A DNA stretch of 64,000 nucleotides from NCBI GenBank assembly GCA_025210775.1, contig JAOARB010000015.1:62001-126000 (forward strand), given 5' to 3'. The DNA is from Prolixibacteraceae bacterium (lineage in GTDB: Bacteria; Bacteroidota; Bacteroidia; Bacteroidales; Prolixibacteraceae). The notes beneath the pieces are model-generated. The model had not been told where the DNA came from, made no database searches, and saw nothing but the letters and a program-made list of their open reading frames with translations. The translations under genes were made by a program, and so were the position numbers. The stretch's first letter is position 1, and every line of letters starts with the position of its first letter. Below are positions 34,639 to 43,970 of the stretch, piece after piece.

Positions 34639-34697
34639 ATGCTGTTGCAATCAATGCTCTTAAAAACAGAGTAATGATCGCAGCAGCATTTTTTTTG
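34639..34697 (+). terminator. Terminator after the Lys/Glu-rich lipoprotein
   Basis: ATGCTGTTGC (34639-34648) pairs with GCAGCAGCAT (34680-34689, one G-T pair), followed by eight T. A large loop separates the arms. Confidence 0.7.
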
Positions 34698-34885
34698 TTT
34701 ATAATATCCCCTAGATAAACTGAATTCAATCTTCCAGTAAAAACCACTCACATCCAAGGATACAAACCAATAGAAAGACTCTATCTGACACCATCATAAT
34801 CTCAACACACCTACTATTTTATAGGAATGGATGCTAGTTATATAACAAACCCTTAAAACGTCTCATTTCTAAATCAAATTTGAGT

Positions 34886-34986
34886 CAAGTTCATATCAAA
34901 TTCACTATAACTTCATATCAACTTCATATCATGTTCATTTAAACGTTATATTAAATACACTCTAGAATGAAGTTGATATGAACTTG
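34886..34986. repeat. Cluster of direct and inverted copies of a TTCATATCAA unit
   Basis: CAAGTTCATATCAA (34886-34899) is the exact inverted complement of 34973-34986. Two more direct copies of ACTTCATATCA lie at 34910-34920 and 34921-34930, so four copies fall within 100 bp. It lies in an A/T-rich gap of about 800 bp (34700-35506) with no supported gene. Possible operator cluster or small repeat element. Confidence 0.6.
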
Positions 34987-35506
34987 GAGTGTAGTTGACA
35001 TTGATCTACAACGAATCTTATATAACTTCATAATAATCTAGATATCAAGACACTACCTATCAACCAATAATCAAAAAAGGATAAAACATATCAATATCTA
35101 AAAAGATCTATAAAACACAGTAAAATGTAGACAACAACGATAAGATCTAAATAAAATAGAACCAAAGAAAAACAAAGAAAAAAGAATTAACACACCTCTA
35201 CATAAAGTATCAAGAAAAGAAAGCATAAAAAGCCATCAAAACACCTAACATATTGTAAATAAAAGTTCTTACAACACAATAAAGGCCATACTTCACATCC
35301 CCATATATAGGGATAGAGTAAACAGACCGAATTCACAAAAACAGCACTACATAACTCTATATCAACACAATAAATACACATAAAACAAAACACTATTTCA
35401 CAAATTTTAGGGATTGATCTATCCTCATGTAAGGTATTACTTTGTAGCGCATTTAACTATAACTCAACACAAGCAAGAAAGAAGTTATTGGGAAAACAAT
35501 AAAATC

Positions 35507-36784
35507 ATGAAACAACTATCGATCTTTTTAATCATTATGATTGCCTCTTTGGGAAGTTTTGCTCAAATAGGCAACGCTCCAGATGCACTTACTTACCTTC
35601 AGTATGATAAAATACGAGTAGGTGGATATGGAGAGATGCTCTACCAACATATGGATTTCCATGCCAACCAAAACTCCAGTGCCAATGGAGCAGTGGCAGA
35701 TAATCGTAGTGTGATAAGTGTTCCTAGAGCCGTATTCTCTTTTGAATATAAATTTACACCAACCTTGGAATTTGGTGCTGAGTTGGAGATCGAACATCTT
35801 GGGACAGGTACAGCGTTAGAGATGGAGTATGAAGAAGGAGGAGAATACGAAGCAGAGGTAGAAAAAGGGGGAGAAGTCGCACTTGAACAGATCCATTTAA
35901 CTAAGACCTTTGCTCCATGGCTACGAGTAAGAGCGGGCCATCTTATTGTACCAATCGGGGTAACAAACCAACGACATCTTCCTCATCAATTCTTAGGGAC
36001 AGTTCGTCCGGAAGCAGAAACCACCATTCTACCATCAACATGGCATGAGTCGGGTATTGCCATCTTAGGAGCCTATCGAAAGTGGAGTTATCAAATTCAA
36101 TGTATCTCTGGACTTAATCCCAATGGATTCGAAAGAAAAGGCTGGATTAAAAACGGGAAACAAACCAAGATGGAAACCACAATTATGACAAACCCTGCAT
36201 TTGTTGGAAGGGTAGAGAGCAGACATTTCGACCATCTTATTCTTGGCGCAAGTATCTACAGAGGGAATACAACAAAAAACACACTAAAGCCTGAATTCTT
36301 TAACGACGATGAGAAGGGGGCCTTGACCATTTACTCAGGAGACTTTAGCTTCAATAACAATAAAATCATTGCCAGAGGTAATTTCATTTATGGAGACCTT
36401 GAAAATGCTGCAAAGATTACATCCGTAAACACCAATATCTCAGCCAAAAGTCAATTCAAAAGAACGCCTGTAGCAAGAAGTGCCATGAGCTTTGGTGTAG
36501 AAGCAGGAGTTAATCTTCTTGGATGGGGAAAAGAACGTACGACCAAACTAATTCCATTTGCTCGATATGAGAAATACGACAGCATGTTTAAGACAGATCC
36601 GGGAATTACAAAAGATCAAAGATGCAATAGAGAAAAATGGAGTGTTGGATTAAACTACTTTTTGACACCAACAGTGGGAGTTAAAATGGATTATTCTCAA
36701 CGATCATTTGGAGACAGTAATATTCGCAAAGAGAACACCTTTGGAATAGCTATTGTCTATTCAGGATGGTTTGTTTCAAAATAA
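35507..36784 (+). CDS. Outer-membrane porin-like beta-barrel protein
   Basis: 425 residues from ATG 35507 (MKQLSIFLIIMIASLGSFAQ is a signal peptide); an upstream in-frame ATG at 35414 would bury it and is rejected. Body of alternating beta strands (VGGYGEMLYQHMDF, VFSFEYKFTPTLEFGAELEIEHL, GHLIVPIGVTNQRHLPHQF), like the Porin_O_P/OprP-type barrels of Bacteroidota. A Glu-rich loop (EYEEGGEYEAEVEKGGE) near residue 110-130 may bind cations. First gene of the iron-type locus that runs to 47498. Confidence 0.8.
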   Translation: MKQLSIFLIIMIASLGSFAQIGNAPDALTYLQYDKIRVGGYGEMLYQHMDFHANQNSSANGAVADNRSVISVPRAVFSFEYKFTPTLEFGAELEIEHLGTGTALEMEYEEGGEYEAEVEKGGEVALEQIHLTKTFAPWLRVRAGHLIVPIGVTNQRHLPHQFLGTVRPEAETTILPSTWHESGIAILGAYRKWSYQIQCISGLNPNGFERKGWIKNGKQTKMETTIMTNPAFVGRVESRHFDHLILGASIYRGNTTKNTLKPEFFNDDEKGALTIYSGDFSFNNNKIIARGNFIYGDLENAAKITSVNTNISAKSQFKRTPVARSAMSFGVEAGVNLLGWGKERTTKLIPFARYEKYDSMFKTDPGITKDQRCNREKWSVGLNYFLTPTVGVKMDYSQRSFGDSNIRKENTFGIAIVYSGWFVSK

Positions 36785-36818
36785 TAAAAACTTATTTGGT
36801 TATAGTTTAGGTGAAGAG

Positions 36819-36853
36819 GGCTACACTTCCATCCGCAAAAATGAAGTGTAGCC
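36819..36853. terminator. Hairpin between porin and imelysin genes
   Basis: GGCTACACTTC (36819-36829) pairs with GAAGTGTAGCC (36843-36853). No T-run follows, so it may be an attenuator or mRNA-stabilising stem rather than a full terminator. Confidence 0.5.
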
Positions 36854-36907
36854 ACACCATTTTGACAACCGAATAATCGATTATACATATTCAACTGCAA
36901 ATATATT

Positions 36908-38020
36908 ATGAAAAAATTATTTCAACTAGCGTTTGTCGCTTTAGCTTTGATTGCAACCAGTTGTGAAAAGAAAGAAGACACGACTCTTAAGCAAGATTCT
37001 AACAGTTCCTATAGTGGAATTCTTGACACCTATGTAAACAAAACAGTGATCCCTACATACAAAGGGATGAAAGATAATGCAAAGGTGTTGGCACAAAAGA
37101 CCCAAGACATTAAAGCATCAAAAACAGATGCGAACATTATTGCAGCTTGTAAAGCATGGCAGGAAACACGTAAGTATTGGGAACAAAGTGAGGCATTCTT
37201 ATTTGGTCCTGCAGACGAAAGAAACTTAGACCCTCTATTGGATTCATGGCCACTAGATCTAACCCAATTGAATCAAGTTCTTTCAAGTAATGAAGAGTTG
37301 AACGCTGCCAATATCAGTGAAACAAAAGGAGCACAGTTAAGAGGGTTCCATACCATCGAATATCTTCTATTCAGAGAAGGGGCTCCAAGAAAAGCATCTG
37401 ATATGACTGCTAGAGAACTAGAGTATCTAATAGGAGCATCAGAAGTGTTACGTAACGACTGTGTACTACTTTACTCAAGTTGGGCTGGAGCAGAAAAAGG
37501 AACTACAGACGGAGACATTCTAGATGAGATGGAAAAATCTATCAGTGTCCCTTATGGTCCTAGCTTTGCTAAATCAGGTAAAATTGGGGGAGCTTATCCT
37601 GTAGAGATATCTGCAGTAGACCAAATACTACAAGGAATTCTAGACATCTCTGATGAAGTGGGAAGTCAAAAATTAGGAACACCAAATAAATCGAATGATC
37701 CACTTGATGTAGAATCATGGTATAGCTGGAACTCACTACTTGATTTCCAAAATAACGTTAGAAGTATTCAACATTCATATCAAGGTGGGGTAGATACAGA
37801 AAATCTTGGAAAGTCTCTTTCTGACGCAGTAAAATCTCACGATGCTGCACTAGATACGAAAGTAAAAGAAAACATCACGCTAGCAATTGAAAAGATTGGT
37901 GCAATACCAACACCATTTAGAAATAACCTTAATGCTCCAGAAGTTCAAAAGGCAATGGAACAGCTAAGCACACTAAACGAAATCTTCTCCAAAGAAGTTC
38001 GTCCAATATTTGTGAAATAA
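36908..38020 (+). CDS. Imelysin-family lipoprotein
   Basis: 370 residues. Signal LFQLAFVALALIATSC with lipid Cys19. The imelysin GxHxxE motif is in RGFHTIEYLLFREG (near residue 140), with a mostly helical two-bundle pattern. Imelysin proteins (relatives of EfeO and IrpA) are periplasmic iron or haem binding proteins. The neighbour, a di-haem oxidoreductase of the DUF1111 family, is a common partner. The gene sits between two perfect hairpins. Confidence 0.93.
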   Translation: MKKLFQLAFVALALIATSCEKKEDTTLKQDSNSSYSGILDTYVNKTVIPTYKGMKDNAKVLAQKTQDIKASKTDANIIAACKAWQETRKYWEQSEAFLFGPADERNLDPLLDSWPLDLTQLNQVLSSNEELNAANISETKGAQLRGFHTIEYLLFREGAPRKASDMTARELEYLIGASEVLRNDCVLLYSSWAGAEKGTTDGDILDEMEKSISVPYGPSFAKSGKIGGAYPVEISAVDQILQGILDISDEVGSQKLGTPNKSNDPLDVESWYSWNSLLDFQNNVRSIQHSYQGGVDTENLGKSLSDAVKSHDAALDTKVKENITLAIEKIGAIPTPFRNNLNAPEVQKAMEQLSTLNEIFSKEVRPIFVK

Positions 38021-38027
38021 TCACACT

Positions 38028-38057
38028 ACTACCAAGCAATAACTATTGCTTGGTAGT
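38028..38057. terminator. Perfect 13-bp hairpin after imelysin
   Basis: ACTACCAAGCAAT (38028-38040) and ATTGCTTGGTAGT (38045-38057), loop AACT. It includes the first in-frame TTG of the next gene, which supports the downstream ATG 38076 as the real start. No strong T-run. Confidence 0.6.
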
Positions 38058-38075
38058 ATTAAAATCTATAACCAG

Positions 38076-39488
38076 ATGTTACTACACAAATACCTATGTC
38101 CACTACTCTTATTTACAGCCTTGATTAGCTGTAATAGAGACACCTCTAAGGACATATACAAACCAGATATCAACAGTACTACAAAAATAGCGTCGCCTAG
38201 AGAACTGTCAGCAGGAATATCTACCATATTTACTGCAACAAGCTATGCATACGACAGTCCATCAGATTGGGTCACAGGAAAACTACAAGATCGTTTTATC
38301 AATGGAGATGGTCTTTATGATGATCCAAGGACGGCAGATGACAATCCCAAAACAGGAGGTAAAGGCCCATTATTCTGTGGTAGTTCTTGCGGTAGTTGCC
38401 ACAACAATAGTGGTCGTACCAAGTCGTCACTATTTACAGATGGAGGAACAGGGAAAGGAAACTTCTCTTCGTTTCTAACTTTCATAAGAACACCTAACGA
38501 CCAATATCATCGTAATTACGGACGTGTGCTACACGATCATGCAATCTATGGTGTAAAGCCTGAGGGAAAAGTACATGTAAAGTACACTGAAAAGCAATAT
38601 CAGTTGGATGATGGAACGCCATATTCATTAATTACACCACATTATTGGATCACTGATTTCTACATGGAAGATATAGATATGAGCCAAATAGAGATGAGTG
38701 TTCGAACCCCTCTACGACATGTAGGGATGGGGCAGATGATGGCCATTGATCGAGAAGAACTAAAAGAACTTGAGAAGAGACAATACCCAGAATATGGTAT
38801 CTCTGGAGAGATCAACTGGATCGTCGAAAGAGGTCAACGACAAATAGGACTCTCTGGACATAAAGCACAACATGCTGATCTTACAGTAGAACTAGGTTTT
38901 CTTTCTGATATTGGAGTTACAAACCATCGATATCCATTTGAGATATCACATGGTCAACCACAAGTTAAAGGAGATTATGGTATTCAAATATCTTCAGAAG
39001 ACATGGCAGATGTTGATCTTTATATGCATAGTCTTGGTGTTCCAGCAAGAAGAAATATCAATAGCGAATTGGTGAAAAGAGGAGAGAAAATGTTTGAAAA
39101 AGCGAAGTGTCATCTTTGCCATGTTCCTACACTTCATACTCAACCAGAAGGAGCTACCTTAATTGATGGGACGAGGCTTCCTTGGTTGGGAGGACAAACG
39201 ATCCATCCTTATTCAGACTACTTATTACACGATATGGGACCTGAATTAGGGGACGATTTTTCTCAGTTTAATGCTTCAGGTGATGAATGGAGAACAACAC
39301 CACTGTGGGGTATTGGACTACAAAAAATTGTTAATAATCACACTGATTTACTTCATGATGGTAGAGCTAGAAATGTACTTGAGGCTATTATGTGGCATGG
39401 AGGAGAAGGAGATGTTTCACGAAAAATATTTGCTAAAATGAATGCAGATGATCGTCAAGCATTAATTGCTTTTGTAGAATCCCTATAA
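38076..39488 (+). CDS. Di-haem oxidoreductase (DUF1111 family) lipoprotein
   Basis: 470 residues. Lipoprotein signal LLLFTALISC. Two c-type haem motifs: CGSCH near residue 105 and CHLCH near 350. Family features are RTPLRHVGMGQMMAIDREE, GISGEINWIVERGQRQIGLSG (near 250) and a C-terminal TPLWGIGL...HDGRARNVLEAIMWHGGEGD block. This family resembles di-haem peroxidases and is often called thiol oxidoreductase, encoded with imelysin. In the periplasm it probably changes the redox state of iron or another substrate (inference). Confidence 0.9.
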   Translation: MLLHKYLCPLLLFTALISCNRDTSKDIYKPDINSTTKIASPRELSAGISTIFTATSYAYDSPSDWVTGKLQDRFINGDGLYDDPRTADDNPKTGGKGPLFCGSSCGSCHNNSGRTKSSLFTDGGTGKGNFSSFLTFIRTPNDQYHRNYGRVLHDHAIYGVKPEGKVHVKYTEKQYQLDDGTPYSLITPHYWITDFYMEDIDMSQIEMSVRTPLRHVGMGQMMAIDREELKELEKRQYPEYGISGEINWIVERGQRQIGLSGHKAQHADLTVELGFLSDIGVTNHRYPFEISHGQPQVKGDYGIQISSEDMADVDLYMHSLGVPARRNINSELVKRGEKMFEKAKCHLCHVPTLHTQPEGATLIDGTRLPWLGGQTIHPYSDYLLHDMGPELGDDFSQFNASGDEWRTTPLWGIGLQKIVNNHTDLLHDGRARNVLEAIMWHGGEGDVSRKIFAKMNADDRQALIAFVESL

Positions 39489-39529
39489 GCTGTAATTTAG
39501 GGATCACAAACTAGAAAATAAAACGAACA

Positions 39530-40720
39530 ATGGAAAATATGAATAATATTCAGCCAATAATGTGGAGTAACAAAAGCGATAAGTATGAAATGAACATCTC
39601 CACTTTCACAAAAGAAAAAACATCTGAACACCATATCATGATTGCCCCTCAGGGGATATCTAATTTTTATGAACAATATCAAACACTAAAAGAAGCATTA
39701 TTATCCTTTATTTTAGAGAGAGGAAAGGAACAGTGTAAGCTGATCTTTCAACGCGTCTTCTTTAGCGATATAACAAACCAATCAGAGATTATATCGGAAG
39801 TAGACATGTTAAAAGACAATGAGATTGAATCCACTATAGCATGGGTACAACAACCCCCTCTTAATCATACAAAATGTACCCTTTATGCCTATCTAATAGA
39901 GAGTGAAGAGGAGATGAAAGTAGATACTTCAAAGGCACCACATCACCTAAAGATAGAAAAAGCAGGATATACACATATCTGGAGTGGGAAATTAACTTCA
40001 GATAAAAACGGTTCTTCTTACGATCAGACAGAAAATATCTTTGCAGAATACCATCGTTTCTTAGAATCTGAAGGATTTCAGTTTGCAGAAATGTGTCATC
40101 GCACTTGGCTATATGTAAGAGATGTAGATACCAACTATCAAGGGGTAGTGGAAGGACGTAACGACTATTTTGATACGATAGGTCTGGTGCCATCAAATCA
40201 CTTCGTTACCAGTACTGGTATTGAAGGAAGAGATTTAGATGTAAAGAAGAATGTATTGATGGATGCATATGCTGTAAAAGGTCTTGAGAAATCCCAAATC
40301 AAATATATCCATGCTTTATCTCATTTGAATCCAACCCATGAATATGGCGTTCGTTTTGAAAGAGGAACAGCAATTGATTTTGGGGATCGTAGACACATCT
40401 ATATCTCAGGAACAGCAAGTATTGACAACAAAGGGCAGATAGTCCACCCTAATCAGATCATTCTTCAAGCTGATAGAGCGATGGAGAATATTACAGCACT
40501 TTTGAAAGAAGTGGAAGCAACACCAAAGAACATCATGCAGATGATTATCTATCTAAGAGATGTTGCAGACTATTCTATTGTTGAAAGATACTATAACGAA
40601 CAATATCCTAATACACCTAAAGTTATTGTCTTGGCTCCGGTATGTCGCCCAGGATGGTTAATTGAAATCGAGTGTGTCGCGATTAAATCGATACACAATC
40701 CGATGTTTAAAAACTTCTAA
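39530..40720 (+). CDS. RidA-domain protein, chorismatase (FkbO/Hyg5)-like
   Basis: 396 residues, cytoplasmic. The N-terminal 140 residues are diverse. From CHRTWLYVRDVDTNYQGVVEGRNDYF (near 188) onward the pattern fits FkbO/Hyg5-type chorismatases and ends in a RidA (YjgF)-like fold (HIYISGTASIDNKGQIVHPNQIILQADRAMENI, MIIYLRDVADYSIVERYY). If it is a chorismatase it would make a hydroxybenzoate or a dihydrodiol from chorismate. A Rid-type deaminase is the alternative. Its place between iron genes could point to siderophore-like chemistry, but no other such gene is present. Confidence 0.65.
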   Translation: MENMNNIQPIMWSNKSDKYEMNISTFTKEKTSEHHIMIAPQGISNFYEQYQTLKEALLSFILERGKEQCKLIFQRVFFSDITNQSEIISEVDMLKDNEIESTIAWVQQPPLNHTKCTLYAYLIESEEEMKVDTSKAPHHLKIEKAGYTHIWSGKLTSDKNGSSYDQTENIFAEYHRFLESEGFQFAEMCHRTWLYVRDVDTNYQGVVEGRNDYFDTIGLVPSNHFVTSTGIEGRDLDVKKNVLMDAYAVKGLEKSQIKYIHALSHLNPTHEYGVRFERGTAIDFGDRRHIYISGTASIDNKGQIVHPNQIILQADRAMENITALLKEVEATPKNIMQMIIYLRDVADYSIVERYYNEQYPNTPKVIVLAPVCRPGWLIEIECVAIKSIHNPMFKNF

Positions 40721-40726
40721 AGAATC

Positions 40727-41947
40727 ATGAAATATATATCTTTAATAATATTGTTGGCAGCAATCTTTACATCGTCTGCTATCGCTCAAGAGAAAGAAAA
40801 TAAAAATTACGTAGAGAACGATCTTATCTCTCTTAATGGGAAAGATGGAATCACTTTTCAAACCCAAGCAGGAGATTTTCTTTTTAAACCATATGTATTA
40901 ATTCAAACCAGAGCACAGTTTAACTACTATGACGATGAGGGGCTAAGTCTTATGGAGCAGGATAATATCCTAAACTCGGGATTTGCCATTCCTTATGCTT
41001 TGGTAGGATTTGCAGGAACAGCATTCAATAAAATCACTTATAATATTGCTCTAAACACTGCAGCTTCAGGTGCAGCACTTCTAAACCAAGCATGGATTGA
41101 TATCAACCTAAAAGAATCTATGCGCTTTAGAGTAGGGAAATTTAAGACACCTTACAACCAAGCCTACTTGGTTCGATTAGGACAGACACTTTTTCCTGTT
41201 CCTCCCATGTCAATGCAAACGCCTGTTAATATCCCTTTTGGTCTTAATAGCGTTAATCCTCGAATTGCCACTGGTTTCGATCTGGGAGTACAAATGCATG
41301 GGTTGATAAAGAACAAATGGGACTATCGTGTGGCTCTGTTTAATGGAACAGGAATTGGAACAAACAAGGCAACAAGAACAGTCAGTGATGACTATGGTAT
41401 TCCATCTCTACTATATGCAGCAAGAGTTGCATACATGCCTTATGGACCTATGCCACTACATCAAGGAGATCCGAAAGACCTTCACAATCATAAGATGCTA
41501 TTTGCCTTATCAGGATCAGCTAATATTGAGGCCAATGCCGAAAGCAGTAATGACTACCGCACAGGAATTGAGTTCGCTTATCTAAAGAATAAATTCTATA
41601 TGTCAGCGGAAGCTTATACGATGTCCATGAATTATGTGGAAAGACAAAAAGTAGCACCTCTTTATAGCTATTGGGGAAGTTATGCACAAGCTGGATATTT
41701 TGTTAGTAAAAAACTGCAACCTTCTGTACGCTTGGATTTCATGGATAGAAATTCAAATAAAGAAGATGGGTATCTAATGACCTCATCGGTAGGAGTTAAC
41801 TATTACATTATTGGTAACAACTTAAAAATACAAGCTTTCTACCAACACCTTAGTAAAATAGGACACGAGTCTGAATTCGAAGCAAATGACGATGATAATG
41901 GACTAGCAGAACATAGAGCTATGGTTCAACTGCAATTTTCATTTTAA
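40727..41947 (+). CDS. Phosphate-selective porin O/P-like outer-membrane protein
   Basis: 406 residues with a signal peptide (LIILLAAIFTSSAIAQ). The barrel has the Porin_O_P pattern: GDFLFKPYVLIQTRAQFNYYDDEG, WIDINLKESMRFRVGKFKTPYNQAYLVRLGQTLF, and a C-terminal strand AMVQLQFSF with terminal Phe. Length normal for the family. Starts 6 bp after the RidA-like gene, so operonic. Likely an anion or small-solute channel in the outer membrane; in this locus it may pass a metal complex. Confidence 0.85.
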   Translation: MKYISLIILLAAIFTSSAIAQEKENKNYVENDLISLNGKDGITFQTQAGDFLFKPYVLIQTRAQFNYYDDEGLSLMEQDNILNSGFAIPYALVGFAGTAFNKITYNIALNTAASGAALLNQAWIDINLKESMRFRVGKFKTPYNQAYLVRLGQTLFPVPPMSMQTPVNIPFGLNSVNPRIATGFDLGVQMHGLIKNKWDYRVALFNGTGIGTNKATRTVSDDYGIPSLLYAARVAYMPYGPMPLHQGDPKDLHNHKMLFALSGSANIEANAESSNDYRTGIEFAYLKNKFYMSAEAYTMSMNYVERQKVAPLYSYWGSYAQAGYFVSKKLQPSVRLDFMDRNSNKEDGYLMTSSVGVNYYIIGNNLKIQAFYQHLSKIGHESEFEANDDDNGLAEHRAMVQLQFSF

Positions 41948-42008
41948 TTCGATATAAACCTTTATCCTAGATCTTATTGCAAGGTCTAGGATACTTAATT
42001 AACACTCT

Positions 42009-42686
42009 ATGAAGAACATTTTTCTAGCTATACTTTGTATAGGAACATTATTCGTATCCTCCTGCTCTAGCTCATCTGATTCGAGTAGTACGCCATCCGC
42101 AAATGGAACCATTGATCTAACTATTAATTTAAAGAACCCAACGTTGGTGTCTGAAAGACAAAGATTATACGTTGGTCTATACAAAGAAAATAATTTTGAA
42201 GCAACCGTTTCTAAACCTCTAGAATCCACCGCAGAACAAACGATCAATATCAGAAATATTCCTAATGGGACATTTACATTAAAGATAGAGGCAAAACAAG
42301 GATCAAATGTTAAATCTACTATATACACCCAACCAGTAGAAATTACAGATCAAAATCAGGCCGTACAGATAGATGCAAACCTTGCTTCTTTTCAAAGAAT
42401 TAATTCGGGACTCTTCAAACAATGTGCTAACTGTCACGATATCAACATCGCCTCAGAAAATGGCAATCTCGCTCTAAATGAAAAGGTTGCATATAACAAC
42501 CTTGTTAATATTGATGCAAAGAATGCTCCTATCAAAAGAGTAGAGCCTTATAAAACAGCCGAAAGCTTTCTTATTAAGGTCGTTAAAAAAGAAAACCTTC
42601 CATTCGATCATCAATTTGAAGTTTTAGCTCCAGAACAACTTAAAATGCTCGAAATATGGATCGATGAGGGTGCTTTAAATAATTAA
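42009..42686 (+). CDS. Lipoprotein with one c-type haem motif
   Basis: 225 residues. Lipobox LFVSSC, then a Ser-rich spacer. Residues 30-115 form a beta-sandwich-like domain (GTIDLTINLKNPTLV). Then a cytochrome-c-like domain with QCANCHDIN (one CxxCH, near residue 140) and a distal MLEIWIDEGA helix as in the following gene. Related to, but not the same as, the next small cytochrome. Likely carries electrons in the periplasm to or from the DUF1111 oxidoreductase. Confidence 0.8.
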   Translation: MKNIFLAILCIGTLFVSSCSSSSDSSSTPSANGTIDLTINLKNPTLVSERQRLYVGLYKENNFEATVSKPLESTAEQTINIRNIPNGTFTLKIEAKQGSNVKSTIYTQPVEITDQNQAVQIDANLASFQRINSGLFKQCANCHDINIASENGNLALNEKVAYNNLVNIDAKNAPIKRVEPYKTAESFLIKVVKKENLPFDHQFEVLAPEQLKMLEIWIDEGALNN

Positions 42687-42745
42687 ACTATTTTTGTAAT
42701 TTATAATAATTAAAATATGTTCACATAATTCAATATACTATTATA

Positions 42746-43093
42746 ATGAAACATAAAATTAGTATGTTTGGTTGGCTACTAGCATTAACCTTGGGAGGCT
42801 GCTCCTACAACGATATAGAATACGAAGAAGTAAAAGAAGGCGTATCTTTCAAGAAAGATATTGTCCCTATTTTTGAAACTAACTGTGTTAGTTGTCATAA
42901 AGAAAATGGCATGGCCTTTTCTCTAACATCTGACATGGCATACGATAAGTTGAAATCGAAAGATCTTGTCACTAAAGAGAATTCGATACTTCTTGAAAAA
43001 GTAAAAGCAGGACATCCAAGAGGGAATGCATTAAACGAAAACCAATTGAAAAAAATTGAATTATGGATAAAAGAAGGCGCATTGGAAAACTAG
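42746..43093 (+). CDS. Small one-haem cytochrome c lipoprotein
   Basis: 115 residues. Lipoprotein signal WLLALTLGGC. NCVSCHKENGM (CxxCH near residue 52) is the haem site, and the C-terminal helix reads KKIELWIKEGALEN. Same domain as the C-terminal half of the preceding protein, so the two are likely paralogues. The final 31 bp overlap the possible start of the next gene in another frame. Confidence 0.85.
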   Translation: MKHKISMFGWLLALTLGGCSYNDIEYEEVKEGVSFKKDIVPIFETNCVSCHKENGMAFSLTSDMAYDKLKSKDLVTKENSILLEKVKAGHPRGNALNENQLKKIELWIKEGALEN

Positions 43094-43956
43094 CCATCAT
43101 GGTTTTCCTATCCATTGTCTCTATTTCAACACAGGCAATGAATAACAACAGAAAGTCAAACGAGAATAAGGACCTTTACCCTCTTTTCTGGGGAACAGAT
43201 ATTGAGAATCTTGCAACATCTCAAACCCTTCCAGAAGGAGAATTCCAATTGCGTATTTTCCACCGTTTTGGTAGTATCAGTGATGGTGCATCAGAACTAT
43301 GGGGAATCTACTCTCCGAGTAATATCACAATGGGACTAGCTTATGGTGTTACCTCTAAGTTTACGGTTCTTTTTGACACAGAGAAGCAAAAGAAGTTTCA
43401 AGATCTTACCCTTAAATATAGAATTCTAACGCAATCGGTAGACAATCGCATGCCTCTATCCTTGACTTATGCTTTCACGACAAGCTATAGTACCATGGAT
43501 AAAGAAAACTTTGGTGTTACCTATAAAGTAGCAAACAGATGGTCATATCTAAACCAATTGGTTGCAGAGAAACAAGTAGGGTATAAGATGAATGTAATGG
43601 CAGGAATGTATTATACACACCACAATGCTGTTACACCAAGACAATCACACGATGCTGGAGCTTTCTCTTTGGCAATGGGATATAAGGTATTGAAAAAAGT
43701 AGGCGTATTTGCTTCTTATCAACACAATATCTCTCTTGGCTCTCTTTTTGGAGATGATGCGCGTAATGAAGTTGGAAAAGATGGCTTCTCTTCAGGAATT
43801 ACATACGGTACACCTACCCATAAATTCCAAGTCTTTGTTTCCAATCAGTACGGTATAAATACGGCAGATAATATCCTAAACAATCCTTATAGCATCAGTG
43901 CTAAAAACCTAAGAATTGGCTTCAATATTTCTGTCAGATTGAATCACAAGAAGTAA
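43063..43956 (+). CDS. DUF5777-family beta-barrel protein
   Basis: 297 residues. Signal with a basic n-region (KRRRIGKLAIMVFLSIVSISTQA). The body is a barrel: PEGEFQLRIFHRFGSISDG, GLAYGVTSKFTVLFDTEKQ, GAFSLAMGYKVLKKVGVFASYQHN. DUF5777 is a Bacteroidota outer-membrane family found beside DUF1111 and small cytochrome genes. Start 43063 overlaps the previous gene by 31 bp; ATG 43099 is possible but would lose the basic residues of the signal, so I keep 43063. Confidence 0.82.
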   Translation: MDKRRRIGKLAIMVFLSIVSISTQAMNNNRKSNENKDLYPLFWGTDIENLATSQTLPEGEFQLRIFHRFGSISDGASELWGIYSPSNITMGLAYGVTSKFTVLFDTEKQKKFQDLTLKYRILTQSVDNRMPLSLTYAFTTSYSTMDKENFGVTYKVANRWSYLNQLVAEKQVGYKMNVMAGMYYTHHNAVTPRQSHDAGAFSLAMGYKVLKKVGVFASYQHNISLGSLFGDDARNEVGKDGFSSGITYGTPTHKFQVFVSNQYGINTADNILNNPYSISAKNLRIGFNISVRLNHKK

Positions 43957-43970
43957 AAAATATTGATTTT

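Noticed and set aside
35187..35393. 68-codon Cys/Phe-rich frame on the minus strand
   Set aside because: Arises from A/T-rich non-coding sequence; no promoter and no conserved pattern.
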